A stretch of DNA of 64,000 nt from Glaciecola sp047250385 (GTDB lineage: Bacteria; Pseudomonadota; Gammaproteobacteria; Enterobacterales; Alteromonadaceae): contig NZ_JBLBVM010000045.1 of the NCBI RefSeq assembly GCF_047250385.1, positions 62,001 through 126,000 on the forward strand. Reading direction: 5' to 3'. A program made the position numbers and the translations under genes. The first letter of the stretch is position 1; the number at the start of each line of letters is the position of its first letter. Under the pieces are notes generated by a model that saw nothing but the letters and a program-made list of their open reading frames with translations, searched no databases and had not been told where the DNA came from. Positions 35,504 through 44,235 of this stretch are shown one piece after another.

Positions 35504-36844
35504 CTACAACAAAAATAATGTCCCCAAGCCCAAGAACGCAACAAAGCCAACAATATCAGTAACCGTGGTCAGAATAACCGAACCAGATAGTGCGGGATCA
35601 ATCTTCAACTTATCCAATATTACAGGTACGAACACACCCGCAAATGCAGCGGCGACGATATTCAAAAAGATAGCTATGGCGATAACAGCTCCTAACAACG
35701 GATCACTAAACCAAGCATAGGCTACGGCACCAATAACAAGCGCCCAAATGACGCCGTTCAAGCCGCCCACTTTCAATTCTTTTACGAGTAAAACCATCAT
35801 GTTGGCAGGTGTGACTTGCTTCAAAGCCAGACCTCGAATTATCAAGGTTAGCGTTTGACTACCTGCGATACCGCCCATACTTGCTACGACTGGCATCAAA
35901 ACAGCCAAGGCTACCACTTGCTGCAGGGTAGCCTCGAACATGCCAATAAAAGCACTCGCTAAGAAGGCTGTGAGTAAATTAATGCCTAACCAAATAGCGC
36001 GTGCTTTTGCACTGCGACGCACAGGCGAGAACAAATCCTCGTTCTCATCCATACCTGCGCCAGCCATTAATTGACGTTCGTAATACTCTTCGCTTAATTC
36101 AGAAGCGGTCGTCACATCAATTCGCCCCAGCAGTTTTTTGTTTTCATCCACTACCGGTAAAGCAGCATAGGTAGAAAACTGTACGTCCTTCGCCGCCTTT
36201 TGCCCCTCGTCGGTGGCATTGATAACAGGGAAGTCATCTAAAGCAACGTCAACTAATGGAACATGCTCAGGCAAGGAATATAGCTTGGCAATGGGCACTG
36301 CTTCTGAGAATTGCCCAGAACGGTTAACTAGAAATATCGTATCTGTGTGGCGAGGCATCTCTCTGCGAATTAAGCGAATGCCTTCACGCACTCTTGCGTT
36401 CAGAGGTAAGACTAAAAAATCATGGGTGATCCAGTGACCTACTTGGTCTTCGGGATATTGATTCGCCTCGGTAAAGTATTGGCGTTGAACTCTATCCATC
36501 GCTGTATAGGCACGTTCGACTAACTCTTCAGGAAGTGAATCGGCGAGTTCCAGGAGATCTTCGGCATCGATATCTATGAAAAGTTTGTCCCACTGCTCTG
36601 GCTCAGTCGCCTGCACTAGAACTTCACGAGGGTCGCCCCTCATGGCAATTAGGATATCGAGTTTTTTGTGATCAGGAACCGTCTGCCAAAGACTTAAACG
36701 TTCGCCAATCGGCAAAGATTCAAGCAATAATGCCATTTCATCTTCATCGGCCTGTGCAATGATGGATGTGAGCCCGATTCCGCTATCACTTAATTCGGAA
36801 TGGCTAATGACCTCTTCGATCAAATCAGGTAATTGTTCAGACAC
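35504..36844 (-). CDS. mgtE: Magnesium transporter MgtE
   Basis: Mg2+ channel of 446 aa, full length. An N-terminal MgtE_N helical domain (about 35-135) with GDPREVLVQATEPEQWDKLF is followed by two CBS domains (about 140-260) that sense cytoplasmic Mg2+, and five transmembrane helices. Pore-region motifs are MPVVASMGGIAGSQTLTLII and IDPALSGSVILTTVTDIVGF. The start is GTG 36844 (GTG TCT GAA), with GGAG upstream; this is worth noting because there is no nearby ATG. Single gene. Confidence 0.95.
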   Translation of the reverse strand: MSEQLPDLIEEVISHSELSDSGIGLTSIIAQADEDEMALLLESLPIGERLSLWQTVPDHKKLDILIAMRGDPREVLVQATEPEQWDKLFIDIDAEDLLELADSLPEELVERAYTAMDRVQRQYFTEANQYPEDQVGHWITHDFLVLPLNARVREGIRLIRREMPRHTDTIFLVNRSGQFSEAVPIAKLYSLPEHVPLVDVALDDFPVINATDEGQKAAKDVQFSTYAALPVVDENKKLLGRIDVTTASELSEEYYERQLMAGAGMDENEDLFSPVRRSAKARAIWLGINLLTAFLASAFIGMFEATLQQVVALAVLMPVVASMGGIAGSQTLTLIIRGLALKQVTPANMMVLLVKELKVGGLNGVIWALVIGAVAYAWFSDPLLGAVIAIAIFLNIVAAAFAGVFVPVILDKLKIDPALSGSVILTTVTDIVGFVAFLGLGTLFLL

Positions 36845-36995
36845 AGAGGTTCTCCGTTAATGCTTGTGGCAATGCGCGTAGATTCCCATCTAAACATATA
36901 AACTGCAACGGAAATCTGTGCTTTTTTAAAGAAAATAATAAGGGAAGGAGGCTTGAATGTTCCCTCTCTGATTGGCTGAATTGTTTCGTAATGAA

Positions 36996-37955
36996 CTAGT
37001 TTACGATGTTAAGCGCTTCGCCGCTAACAAAGGCTTCTATATTCTTCACAACTTGATTAACTAAACCTTGCATAGACTGCTGGCTAGCCCAAGCTGAATG
37101 AGGAGTGACAATACAATTCGCTAGCTTATTGAGTTGCATGATTGTTGAATCATCAGCAGGTGGTTCTTCTGGCGCAACATCAAGCCCTGCACCAGCTATC
37201 TTACTATTCGACAAAGCACTTTGCAGTGCGCTTAGGTCAACGATTGAGCCTCGTGCTGTATTGATCAGCAAGGCATTACTGCGCATTTGTTTTAAAGTTT
37301 GTGCATTAATTAAATTCTCAGTTTCAGATGTAAGCGGGCAGTGGAGGCTTACTATATCTGAGGTTTCGAGTAAGTCGGACAATGCAACGAGGGTTTCGCC
37401 ATCCATATTTTCACGACCACTTACACTGTGAAAAATAACTCGCATGCCAAAGGTTTTTGCAAGTCGCGCTACTTCTTGTGCTATTGCACCCGTGCCAATT
37501 AAACCGATTGTACTGCCATGTAAATCGAAAATAGGAGTGTTATGAAAACAAAACTGCTCAGAGGCTTGCCATTTTCCTGCACTGATATCTTCGCGATAGG
37601 CAATTAAATTACGTCGTAAAGCTAAAATCATCGATAACACATGCTCACTTACAGAGCGAGAGGCATAAGCGGGTACATTGCTCACGCTAATGCCATGTTC
37701 GCGAGCCGCATCTAAGTCAACAGTGTTGGTACCGGTGGCAGTAATCGCAATGTGTTTAAGCTGTGGTAGTTGTGAAAGCACTTGCTTATCAAGCATTACT
37801 TTATTCGTAATAACAATATCTGCGTCACGGACTCGTTCAAGCGTTTGATGAGCACTGGTTTTACCGAAGTGAATCCATTTGTGCGGAAATTGAGGTGAAG
37901 GAACAAGCACGTTGTCGGCAATCGTGGCACTGTCTAAAAATACGATCCTATGCAT
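36996..37955 (-). CDS. D-2-hydroxyacid dehydrogenase
   Basis: NAD(P)-dependent enzyme of 319 aa that interconverts 2-keto and D-2-hydroxy acids; the best family guess is glycerate/hydroxypyruvate reductase. The Rossmann motif is GTGAIAQEVA (about residues 151-160). Catalytic Arg is in INTARGSIVD, Glu in APEEPPAD and His in VTPHSAWAS. The start has GAGGG upstream. Single gene between mgtE and gor, all on the minus strand but with gaps over 100 bases. Confidence 0.88.
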   Translation of the reverse strand: MHRIVFLDSATIADNVLVPSPQFPHKWIHFGKTSAHQTLERVRDADIVITNKVMLDKQVLSQLPQLKHIAITATGTNTVDLDAAREHGISVSNVPAYASRSVSEHVLSMILALRRNLIAYREDISAGKWQASEQFCFHNTPIFDLHGSTIGLIGTGAIAQEVARLAKTFGMRVIFHSVSGRENMDGETLVALSDLLETSDIVSLHCPLTSETENLINAQTLKQMRSNALLINTARGSIVDLSALQSALSNSKIAGAGLDVAPEEPPADDSTIMQLNKLANCIVTPHSAWASQQSMQGLVNQVVKNIEAFVSGEALNIVN

Positions 37956-38096
37956 CTTGTTTCCCTCTATTATTCGCCTCTATTATTGGCCTCAATTATT
38001 GCCTTCAAGTGCTATTCTCATACTTTCACTCTTAGAAAACTTGACGCATAGGTAATCCGAAATTTACATCTCTAAGCGCCAAGTTTCTCTTATCTC

Positions 38097-39476
38097 TTAT
38101 GTGAGAGTAACGAACTCTTCGCCACTAGTCGGGTGAATTGCCACACAAGCATCAAAGTCAGCCTTTGTCGCGCCCATTTTAATTGCAACACCAAAACCTT
38201 GAAGAATTTCATCCATGCCAAAACCAATACCATGTAATCCAACTACTTTTTCATCAACTCCTGCGCATACCAATTTCATTTTAGTTGCTTGGCGATGCGA
38301 AGTAACTGCTGTATACATGGCAGCAAAACTAGAGTTGTAGACTTTAACATTCGACAAACCGTATTTTTCTATCGCTTCTTTTTCGGTTAAGCCCATGGTG
38401 CCAATGGCTGGGTGACTGAACACAACTGTCGGGATCAGGTTGTAATCCATGTGTGCGTCAGTTTTGAAATTGAAAAGTCGCTCACTCAGCAATCTACCGG
38501 CTTTTACTGCAACTGGGGTTAAATCGACCTTGCCAATATTGTCACCCACTGCGTATACGCCTTCTGCCGTCGTATTTTGGAACTTATCTACTTTAATATA
38601 GCCACGTTCATCTAGTTCAACATCCGTATTTTCAAGGTTGATTTTATCATTAGCTGGCTCGCGGCCGATGGCCCAAATTAAGGCATCACAATCAATATGC
38701 CATCCGGTATTGAGATTGACTTTCAGTGAACCATCTTGCTGCTTTTCAATGGAAGTCACTTCAGTGTGTGGATGAAGTTTGGGTCCATCTTCAGCCATAA
38801 TCTCGACCAAAGTATCTGACAACATGTCGTCGAAGTTACGCAAAGGTTTCTCCCGACGCACTAAAATATGTGTTTCCGAACCCAGCGAATGCATAACACC
38901 AGCAAGTTCAACAGCTATATATCCAGCACCCACTACAACTACTCGCTTTGGTTGTTCCGCCACATCAAAAAATTCATCAGAATTGATACCAAGCTCAGCA
39001 CCAGTTATCTGTGGTTTGATTGGTCGACCACCAGTGGCTATCGTAATGTGATCAGCCGTGTATATTTCACCGTCTACATCAATAGTATGGTTATCGATAA
39101 ATTTAGCGAAGCCTTTGATGAGCTCTACGCCATTGTTACCCAGCACGCGATCGTAGGATTGATGGATACGGTCAATGTACGCAGAACGGCTTTCTACTAA
39201 TTTCGCCCAGCTAAAATTATTAACAGTAACATCGAATCCATAGTCTGGACTGTATTTGTGGATAGCTTCAGCAACTTGTGCGCCAAACCACATTGCCTTC
39301 TTTGGTACACAACCTACGTTGACGCAAGTACCACCGATATCCTTCGCTTCAATAATGGCGGCTTTTTTACCATATCGTGATGCACGGTTTGCGGATGCGA
39401 TACCACCGCTACCGCCGCCAATGCAGATATAATCGAAATGTTTTTTCACTTGCGCGTTTTGAGTACTTGTATTCAT
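38097..39476 (-). CDS. gor: Glutathione-disulfide reductase
   Basis: Cytoplasmic FAD flavoenzyme of 459 aa (E. coli 450) that regenerates GSH with NADPH. The FAD motif is GGGSGGIASANRAS, the redox disulfide is in GGTCVNVGCVPKKAMW, the NADPH motif is GAGYIAVELAGV and the second FAD motif is GVYAVGDNIG. The catalytic His-Glu pair is in the C-terminal AIHPTSGEEFVTL. Missing an obvious OxyR-type site upstream. Divergent from prlC with 186 bases between starts. Confidence 0.95.
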   Translation of the reverse strand: MNTSTQNAQVKKHFDYICIGGGSGGIASANRASRYGKKAAIIEAKDIGGTCVNVGCVPKKAMWFGAQVAEAIHKYSPDYGFDVTVNNFSWAKLVESRSAYIDRIHQSYDRVLGNNGVELIKGFAKFIDNHTIDVDGEIYTADHITIATGGRPIKPQITGAELGINSDEFFDVAEQPKRVVVVGAGYIAVELAGVMHSLGSETHILVRREKPLRNFDDMLSDTLVEIMAEDGPKLHPHTEVTSIEKQQDGSLKVNLNTGWHIDCDALIWAIGREPANDKINLENTDVELDERGYIKVDKFQNTTAEGVYAVGDNIGKVDLTPVAVKAGRLLSERLFNFKTDAHMDYNLIPTVVFSHPAIGTMGLTEKEAIEKYGLSNVKVYNSSFAAMYTAVTSHRQATKMKLVCAGVDEKVVGLHGIGFGMDEILQGFGVAIKMGATKADFDACVAIHPTSGEEFVTLT

Positions 39477-39662
39477 TCTGTTCCTAATAAGGGTGACTGC
39501 CGTGAAGCTAATGTGTTAAATATGCCTACTAGACCGTAATTATCAAGCTTTCCTTCAAAAAAAGTTTTATAAAGCATTGTGATCCCATTCAGAATGCCCA
39601 ATTATAAATGTACGAATGTGCCTTTCTGTGAACTGGCCAAACAAACAACTAAGAGAACATTT

Positions 39663-41705
39663 ATGAATGCAATTGAAAATGTGAGCGGCCTTCCTCTTTT
39701 CTCACAAATCAAAACTGAAGATATTGTCCCAGCTATTAAAAAAGCAATTGAAAATAGCAAGGCTGTGATTGAAGAAGTGGTTGCCAACGGGGACGCAAGT
39801 TACGCCCAAGTTGTTGAGCGCATCGAAGACACTGACGATATTCTAGCGAAGATATGGTCACCAGTAGGGCACATGAACTCAGTTGTTAGTAGTGATGAAT
39901 TACGTGAAGCCCATGATGCGTGTTTGCCAATGCTTTCTGAATTTGGCACGTGGGTTGGGCAGCACCAAGGTCTGTTTTCCCTTTACCAAAAGCTACATGC
40001 AAGTGACGAGTTTGCAACCTTAAATGAAGCACAACAAAAGGTAGTGACTAATGCTATCCGTGACTTTACACTTTCTGGTGTTGGCTTAGAAGACAGCAAA
40101 AAGAAGCGTTATGCTCAAATTCAAAGTCGTTTATCCGACTTATCCTCAAGCTTCAGTAACAATGTTATGGATGCAACGATGGCTTGGACCAAGCATGTTA
40201 CCGATGAATCGCAACTTGCGGGACTCCCCGAATCTGCGAAAGCGGCAGCAGCTCAAGCGGCTCGAAACAAAGAGCTTGAAGGCTGGTTGTTCACACTCGA
40301 CATTCCAAGTTATCTGCCAATCATGCTCTATGCTAACAATGCCGACTTACGAGAAGAAATGTATCGCGCTTATAGCACGAAAGCTTCTGACCAAGGGCCA
40401 AATGCAGGAGAGTTTGATAATGCCGCACTCATCGACGAAATATTAGCTTTAAAACAAGAAGCTGCAGCACTACTGGGCTTTAGTTCTTATGCTGAACGAT
40501 CACTCGCGACTAAAATGGCACAATCAACAGAACAAGTGACTCTATTTTTGCGTGACTTAGCAAAACGCTCCAAACCCCAGGCGCAGGCTGAACTTCAAGA
40601 AGTTATCGACTATGCGACTCAATTACATGGTAAGGACGGCAATACTAAAGATCTGCAACCTTGGGACTACACCTATTATGGTGAAAAGCTCAAGCAACAA
40701 AAATACGCAATCTCTGACGAAGAGCTACGTCCTTATTTCCCTGAGCACAAAGTGGTAAACGGTTTGTTCGAAGTCGTCTCACGCTTGTATGGCTTGCGTG
40801 TTGAGCAACAAAGCGATGTTGATGTATGGCACGAAGACGTGAGTTTCTACAAAATATTTGATGCCGACAATCAACACCGAGGTTCATTCTACTTTGATTT
40901 GTACGCACGCGAGAAGAAACGTGGCGGAGCATGGATGGATGATTGCAGAGGCCGCAGACGACTTCCCAATGGCGAATTGCAGCTACCTGTTGCGTATATG
41001 GTCTGTAACTTCAACGGACCAGTTGATGGCAAGCCAGCACTATTTACTCATGACGAAGTGGTTACTTTATTCCACGAGTTTGGACATGGTATTCACCATA
41101 TGCTCACTAAGATTGAAACGGGTGGCGTATCCGGTATTAACGGTGTCGCTTGGGATGCTGTTGAGCTGCCTAGCCAGTTCCTTGAAAATTGGTGTTGGCA
41201 ACCGGAAGCGCTTAGTTTCATTTCAGGCCATTTCGAAACGGGCGAAGCATTACCAAATGAGTTATTGGAAAAAATGCTCGCGGCGAAGAATTATCAATCT
41301 GCTATGCAAATGCTTAGACAGCTTGAGTTTAGTTTGTTTGATTTCACCCTTCATCAGCAAAGTGCTGCTGAAAAATCAGTACAGCAAGTGCTAGATGAAA
41401 TTCGCCAAGAGGTCGCAGTAGTGATCCCGCCAGCATTCAACAAATTTCAAAATAGCTTTGGCCACATATTTGCTGGTGGTTATGCAGCTGGTTACTACAG
41501 TTATAAATGGGCGGAAGTGCTATCTTCAGATGCATTTGGTCGGTTTGAAGAGGAAGGGATCTTTAACCAGCAAACAGGGAAAGACTTCCTTAACAACATC
41601 CTTGAAGTTGGTGGCAGCAAGGAGCCGATGGACATGTTCGTGGCGTTTAGAGGGCGTGAACCTAAGGTCGATGCCCTGTTAAGACACTCAGGCATTGCTG
41701 CATGA
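39663..41705 (+). CDS. prlC: Oligopeptidase A (M3 metallopeptidase)
   Basis: Cytoplasmic zinc peptidase of 680 aa, the same length as E. coli PrlC, which degrades oligopeptides and cleaved signal peptides. The start at ATG 39663 (MNAIENVSGLPLFSQIKTED) aligns with the family; an ATG-less extension to 39579 would add 28 unrelated residues. The zinc motif HEFGHGIHH lies near residue 470, with the third ligand Glu about 25 residues later in WDAVELPSQFLENW. The stop overlaps the next gene by 4 bases. Confidence 0.95.
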   Translation: MNAIENVSGLPLFSQIKTEDIVPAIKKAIENSKAVIEEVVANGDASYAQVVERIEDTDDILAKIWSPVGHMNSVVSSDELREAHDACLPMLSEFGTWVGQHQGLFSLYQKLHASDEFATLNEAQQKVVTNAIRDFTLSGVGLEDSKKKRYAQIQSRLSDLSSSFSNNVMDATMAWTKHVTDESQLAGLPESAKAAAAQAARNKELEGWLFTLDIPSYLPIMLYANNADLREEMYRAYSTKASDQGPNAGEFDNAALIDEILALKQEAAALLGFSSYAERSLATKMAQSTEQVTLFLRDLAKRSKPQAQAELQEVIDYATQLHGKDGNTKDLQPWDYTYYGEKLKQQKYAISDEELRPYFPEHKVVNGLFEVVSRLYGLRVEQQSDVDVWHEDVSFYKIFDADNQHRGSFYFDLYAREKKRGGAWMDDCRGRRRLPNGELQLPVAYMVCNFNGPVDGKPALFTHDEVVTLFHEFGHGIHHMLTKIETGGVSGINGVAWDAVELPSQFLENWCWQPEALSFISGHFETGEALPNELLEKMLAAKNYQSAMQMLRQLEFSLFDFTLHQQSAAEKSVQQVLDEIRQEVAVVIPPAFNKFQNSFGHIFAGGYAAGYYSYKWAEVLSSDAFGRFEEEGIFNQQTGKDFLNNILEVGGSKEPMDMFVAFRGREPKVDALLRHSGIAA

Positions 41706-42430
41706 GTTCAGGAAAGTCTATTGATAGCAATGTGAAAGCTGAAGTATTTGCAAGCCTTTACGATCGAGTCTGTAAGCGCAAGGGCAGTGAGGCAATGGTT
41801 AAAGAATTGCTTTCACAACCTGCGAGTAAACAAGAGGTTCTGGCGATAACGGATGATCGCTTCTTATCCGAGTTTACTAAAAAAGTATTCCAATCAGGTT
41901 TCGTTTGGCGTGTAGTACGCCAAAAATGGCCTAATTTTGAAGAGCAGTTTTTTGGTTTTGATATAGACAAAGTATTGTTAATGCCAGATGAAATGCTGGA
42001 ACAGAAAGCAGCTAACCCTGCGATCATTCGCAATTTCAATAAAGTCAAAACGATCCGCGAAAACGCTTTGATGATTGATGAGATTCGCCGAAAGCACGGA
42101 AGTTTTGCTAAATTTGTTAGCGAATGGCCCAAGGATGACCTGATTGGCTTATGGGACTTTCTGAAGAAGAATGGTGCAAGACTAGGTGGCAACACAGGCC
42201 CATACTCCTTGCGCGCTTTGGGCGTGGATACTTTTATACTGAGTCGCGATGTTGAGGCCTATTTTACTGAGCATGGCTTAATTAGCGGTTCAGCTCGATC
42301 TAAACGAAGTTTAACGACTATTCAGCGGACTTTCTTCACTTGGCAAAAGGAAAGCGGTTTATCCCTTCAAGAGTTGAGTCAAATTGTGTCTTACAGTTGT
42401 GGGGACAATTATGTAGGCATGATTACCTGA
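41702..42430 (+). CDS. Tag-like DNA glycosylase superfamily protein
   Basis: Protein of 242 aa with the helix-hairpin-helix fold of 3-methyladenine DNA glycosylase I. Segments SGFVWRVVRQKWPNFEEQFF and NPAIIRNFNKVKTIRENALM match Tag GLSW...FDPVKV and IIRHRGKI regions. The N-terminal Cys/His and C-terminal His/Cys that bind zinc in Tag are absent, and the Glu in Tag LEGQQAGLSW aligns with Lys/Thr, so classic Tag activity is doubtful. The start overlaps the prlC stop (ATGA), so it is co-translated with the peptidase. Confidence 0.8.
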   Translation: MSSGKSIDSNVKAEVFASLYDRVCKRKGSEAMVKELLSQPASKQEVLAITDDRFLSEFTKKVFQSGFVWRVVRQKWPNFEEQFFGFDIDKVLLMPDEMLEQKAANPAIIRNFNKVKTIRENALMIDEIRRKHGSFAKFVSEWPKDDLIGLWDFLKKNGARLGGNTGPYSLRALGVDTFILSRDVEAYFTEHGLISGSARSKRSLTTIQRTFFTWQKESGLSLQELSQIVSYSCGDNYVGMIT

Positions 42431-42601
42431 GTAGAGTAACGCTTACTTGATGTATTTATTCCATTTTTTAGCTACAATTGAGTGATTCGTTCGAAAGTGG
42501 TTTTATAGCAACATTAAGCAAGGCAAGTTTGTAGCAAACACCCTTGGCAAAACCTTTATCAACACCTTTATCAACGCAAGCGCCCAGAAGAAGCCATTAC
42601 A

Positions 42602-43435
42602 ATGAATAGTACAAACGAAACATCAGCGGAACGCAAAACTGAAGAGCATGGCGATAATCTACTAGATCACCTGAATTCTGAAGAAGGTTCTGATACAGAG
42701 CAAACTCACTTTGGCTTTAAACAAGTAGCTAAAGAACAGAAAGAGGCGATGGTGGCTGATGTTTTTCATTCTGTCGCGGCAAAATATGACGTGATGAACG
42801 ATTTAATGTCTTTTGGTATTCACCGCATATGGAAACGCTATACGATTGATTGCAGTGGCATTCGTCCCGGTCAAAAGGTATTAGACCTTGCCGGTGGTAC
42901 TGGCGATCTTGCTGCCAAGTTCAGTCGTATCGTCGGTGAAACAGGTCAAGTCACATTAGCGGACATTAATCACTCCATGCTTATGGTAGGCAAAGAGAAG
43001 CTAACCAACATGGGCATAATGTCTAACTTGAACTATGTGCAAGCGAACGCTGAAGCACTGCCATTTCCAGACAACCATTTCGACTTAGTTACAATGGCTT
43101 TTGGTTTACGTAACGTAACAGAAAAGTCGAATGCCTTGGCATCGATCTTTCGTGTACTGAAGCCTGGTGGTCGCTTACTTGTTTTGGAATTTTCAAAGCC
43201 TAGCAGTGAGCTACTTAGCAAAATTTATGACACCTATTCATTCCACCTTTTGCCAAAAATGGGACAACTAGTTGCTAACGATGCTGAAAGTTACCAATAT
43301 TTAGCTGAATCAATTCGCATGCATCCTGATCAGGAAACACTAGAAGACATGATGAAAGAAGTCGGGTTTGAGCAAACTAGCTTTACAAACTTAACCGGCG
43401 GCATTGTGGCCTTGCATAGAGGGTTTAAATTCTAA
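42602..43435 (+). CDS. ubiE: Ubiquinone/menaquinone methyltransferase UbiE
   Basis: SAM-dependent C-methyltransferase of quinone biosynthesis, 277 aa. It carries an acidic N-terminal extension of about 26 residues compared with E. coli (251 aa). Signatures are the ubiE motif YDVMNDLMSFGIHRIWKRYT, SAM-binding LDLAGGTGDLAA and AFGLRNVTEKSNAL. The stop abuts the ubiJ start with no gap. First gene of the ubi block. Confidence 0.97.
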   Translation: MNSTNETSAERKTEEHGDNLLDHLNSEEGSDTEQTHFGFKQVAKEQKEAMVADVFHSVAAKYDVMNDLMSFGIHRIWKRYTIDCSGIRPGQKVLDLAGGTGDLAAKFSRIVGETGQVTLADINHSMLMVGKEKLTNMGIMSNLNYVQANAEALPFPDNHFDLVTMAFGLRNVTEKSNALASIFRVLKPGGRLLVLEFSKPSSELLSKIYDTYSFHLLPKMGQLVANDAESYQYLAESIRMHPDQETLEDMMKEVGFEQTSFTNLTGGIVALHRGFKF

Positions 43436-44119
43436 ATGCACCAAGCTCAAATCCTGACTGCAGCTGTTGAATTTGCGATTAACAAAGTCTTGTCCTTTGA
43501 TGAAGACAGCCATTTATTGTTAAAACCATTGATTGGTAAACAATGCGAAATAAAGCTGCATGAGTTGCCTTTTCCTCTCGTTTTCAATTTTCATGAAAAA
43601 GGTGTCGAGTTAAGCTCAATTGTTGAAGCTGATAGTGCGCACGCTGAGACTACAGGCAAACAAGCTGGGTCAAAAAGCAAGCAATCCAAGAATCAAAATC
43701 AATGCTCTATTAGTCTTTCAGTGTTTATTATAAATGAACTAAAAGATACGAGTAATATCACGCAGTTGATACGTGATAACAAACTCGACTTCGATGGCAA
43801 TTTGCAAATAGCACAAAACATGAGTGCTTTGTTTGACGGTTTACATATTGATATCGAAGAACTACTTTCTAAGCACATTGGTGACGTTGCGGCGCATACA
43901 GCTGTGCAAAAGGCCGAGTCGTTTGGGCAATTAGTAAAGCGTAATCACAAACTAGCCATGCAAGCATTAAGCGATGTTTTGCTCGATGAAAAACCGATTG
44001 GAGTTCGCCCTATCATGGTCGAGAACTTTATACAGGAAGTGTCTGAAGTAAGAGATGCAGCAGCTAGGTTAGAGGCACGTTTAGCAATCCTAGAATCGAA
44101 ATTTAGGAAAAAGAAGTAA
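43436..44119 (+). CDS. ubiJ: Ubiquinone biosynthesis accessory factor UbiJ
   Basis: Protein of 227 aa with an N-terminal SCP2 lipid-binding fold (residues 10-110; LPFPLVFNFHEKGVEL) and a C-terminal coiled coil (ARLEARLAILESKFRKKK). With UbiK it scaffolds the aerobic ubiquinone complex and binds the lipid intermediates. Residues 63-80 are a Lys/Gln/Ser-rich insert. It starts right after ubiE and its TAA overlaps the ATG of a 38-codon ORF. Confidence 0.9.
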   Translation: MHQAQILTAAVEFAINKVLSFDEDSHLLLKPLIGKQCEIKLHELPFPLVFNFHEKGVELSSIVEADSAHAETTGKQAGSKSKQSKNQNQCSISLSVFIINELKDTSNITQLIRDNKLDFDGNLQIAQNMSALFDGLHIDIEELLSKHIGDVAAHTAVQKAESFGQLVKRNHKLAMQALSDVLLDEKPIGVRPIMVENFIQEVSEVRDAAARLEARLAILESKFRKKK

Positions 44120-44235
44120 TGAGCGAAGTTACTAAACAAGCTCCTGTTGAATCATTATCTGCAGGCAATTCATTGAAGTTTGTTAATGCGATAAGTAGCG
44201 TTAATGTTAAACAGGGTAAGCCAAGTGCAAATTAA
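44119..44235 (+). CDS. Small 38-codon ORF bridging ubiJ and ubiB
   Basis: ATG 44119 overlaps the ubiJ stop (TAATG) and has AGGAAAAAGAAG upstream; the frame runs to TAA at 44233-44235, past both possible ubiB starts. The 38-residue product begins MSEVTKQAPVESL and ends VKQGKPSAN; it is polar with no membrane segment. I recognise no family. It may be translated only to carry ribosomes to ubiB, or be a chance ORF. Confidence 0.4.
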   Translation: MSEVTKQAPVESLSAGNSLKFVNAISSVNVKQGKPSAN

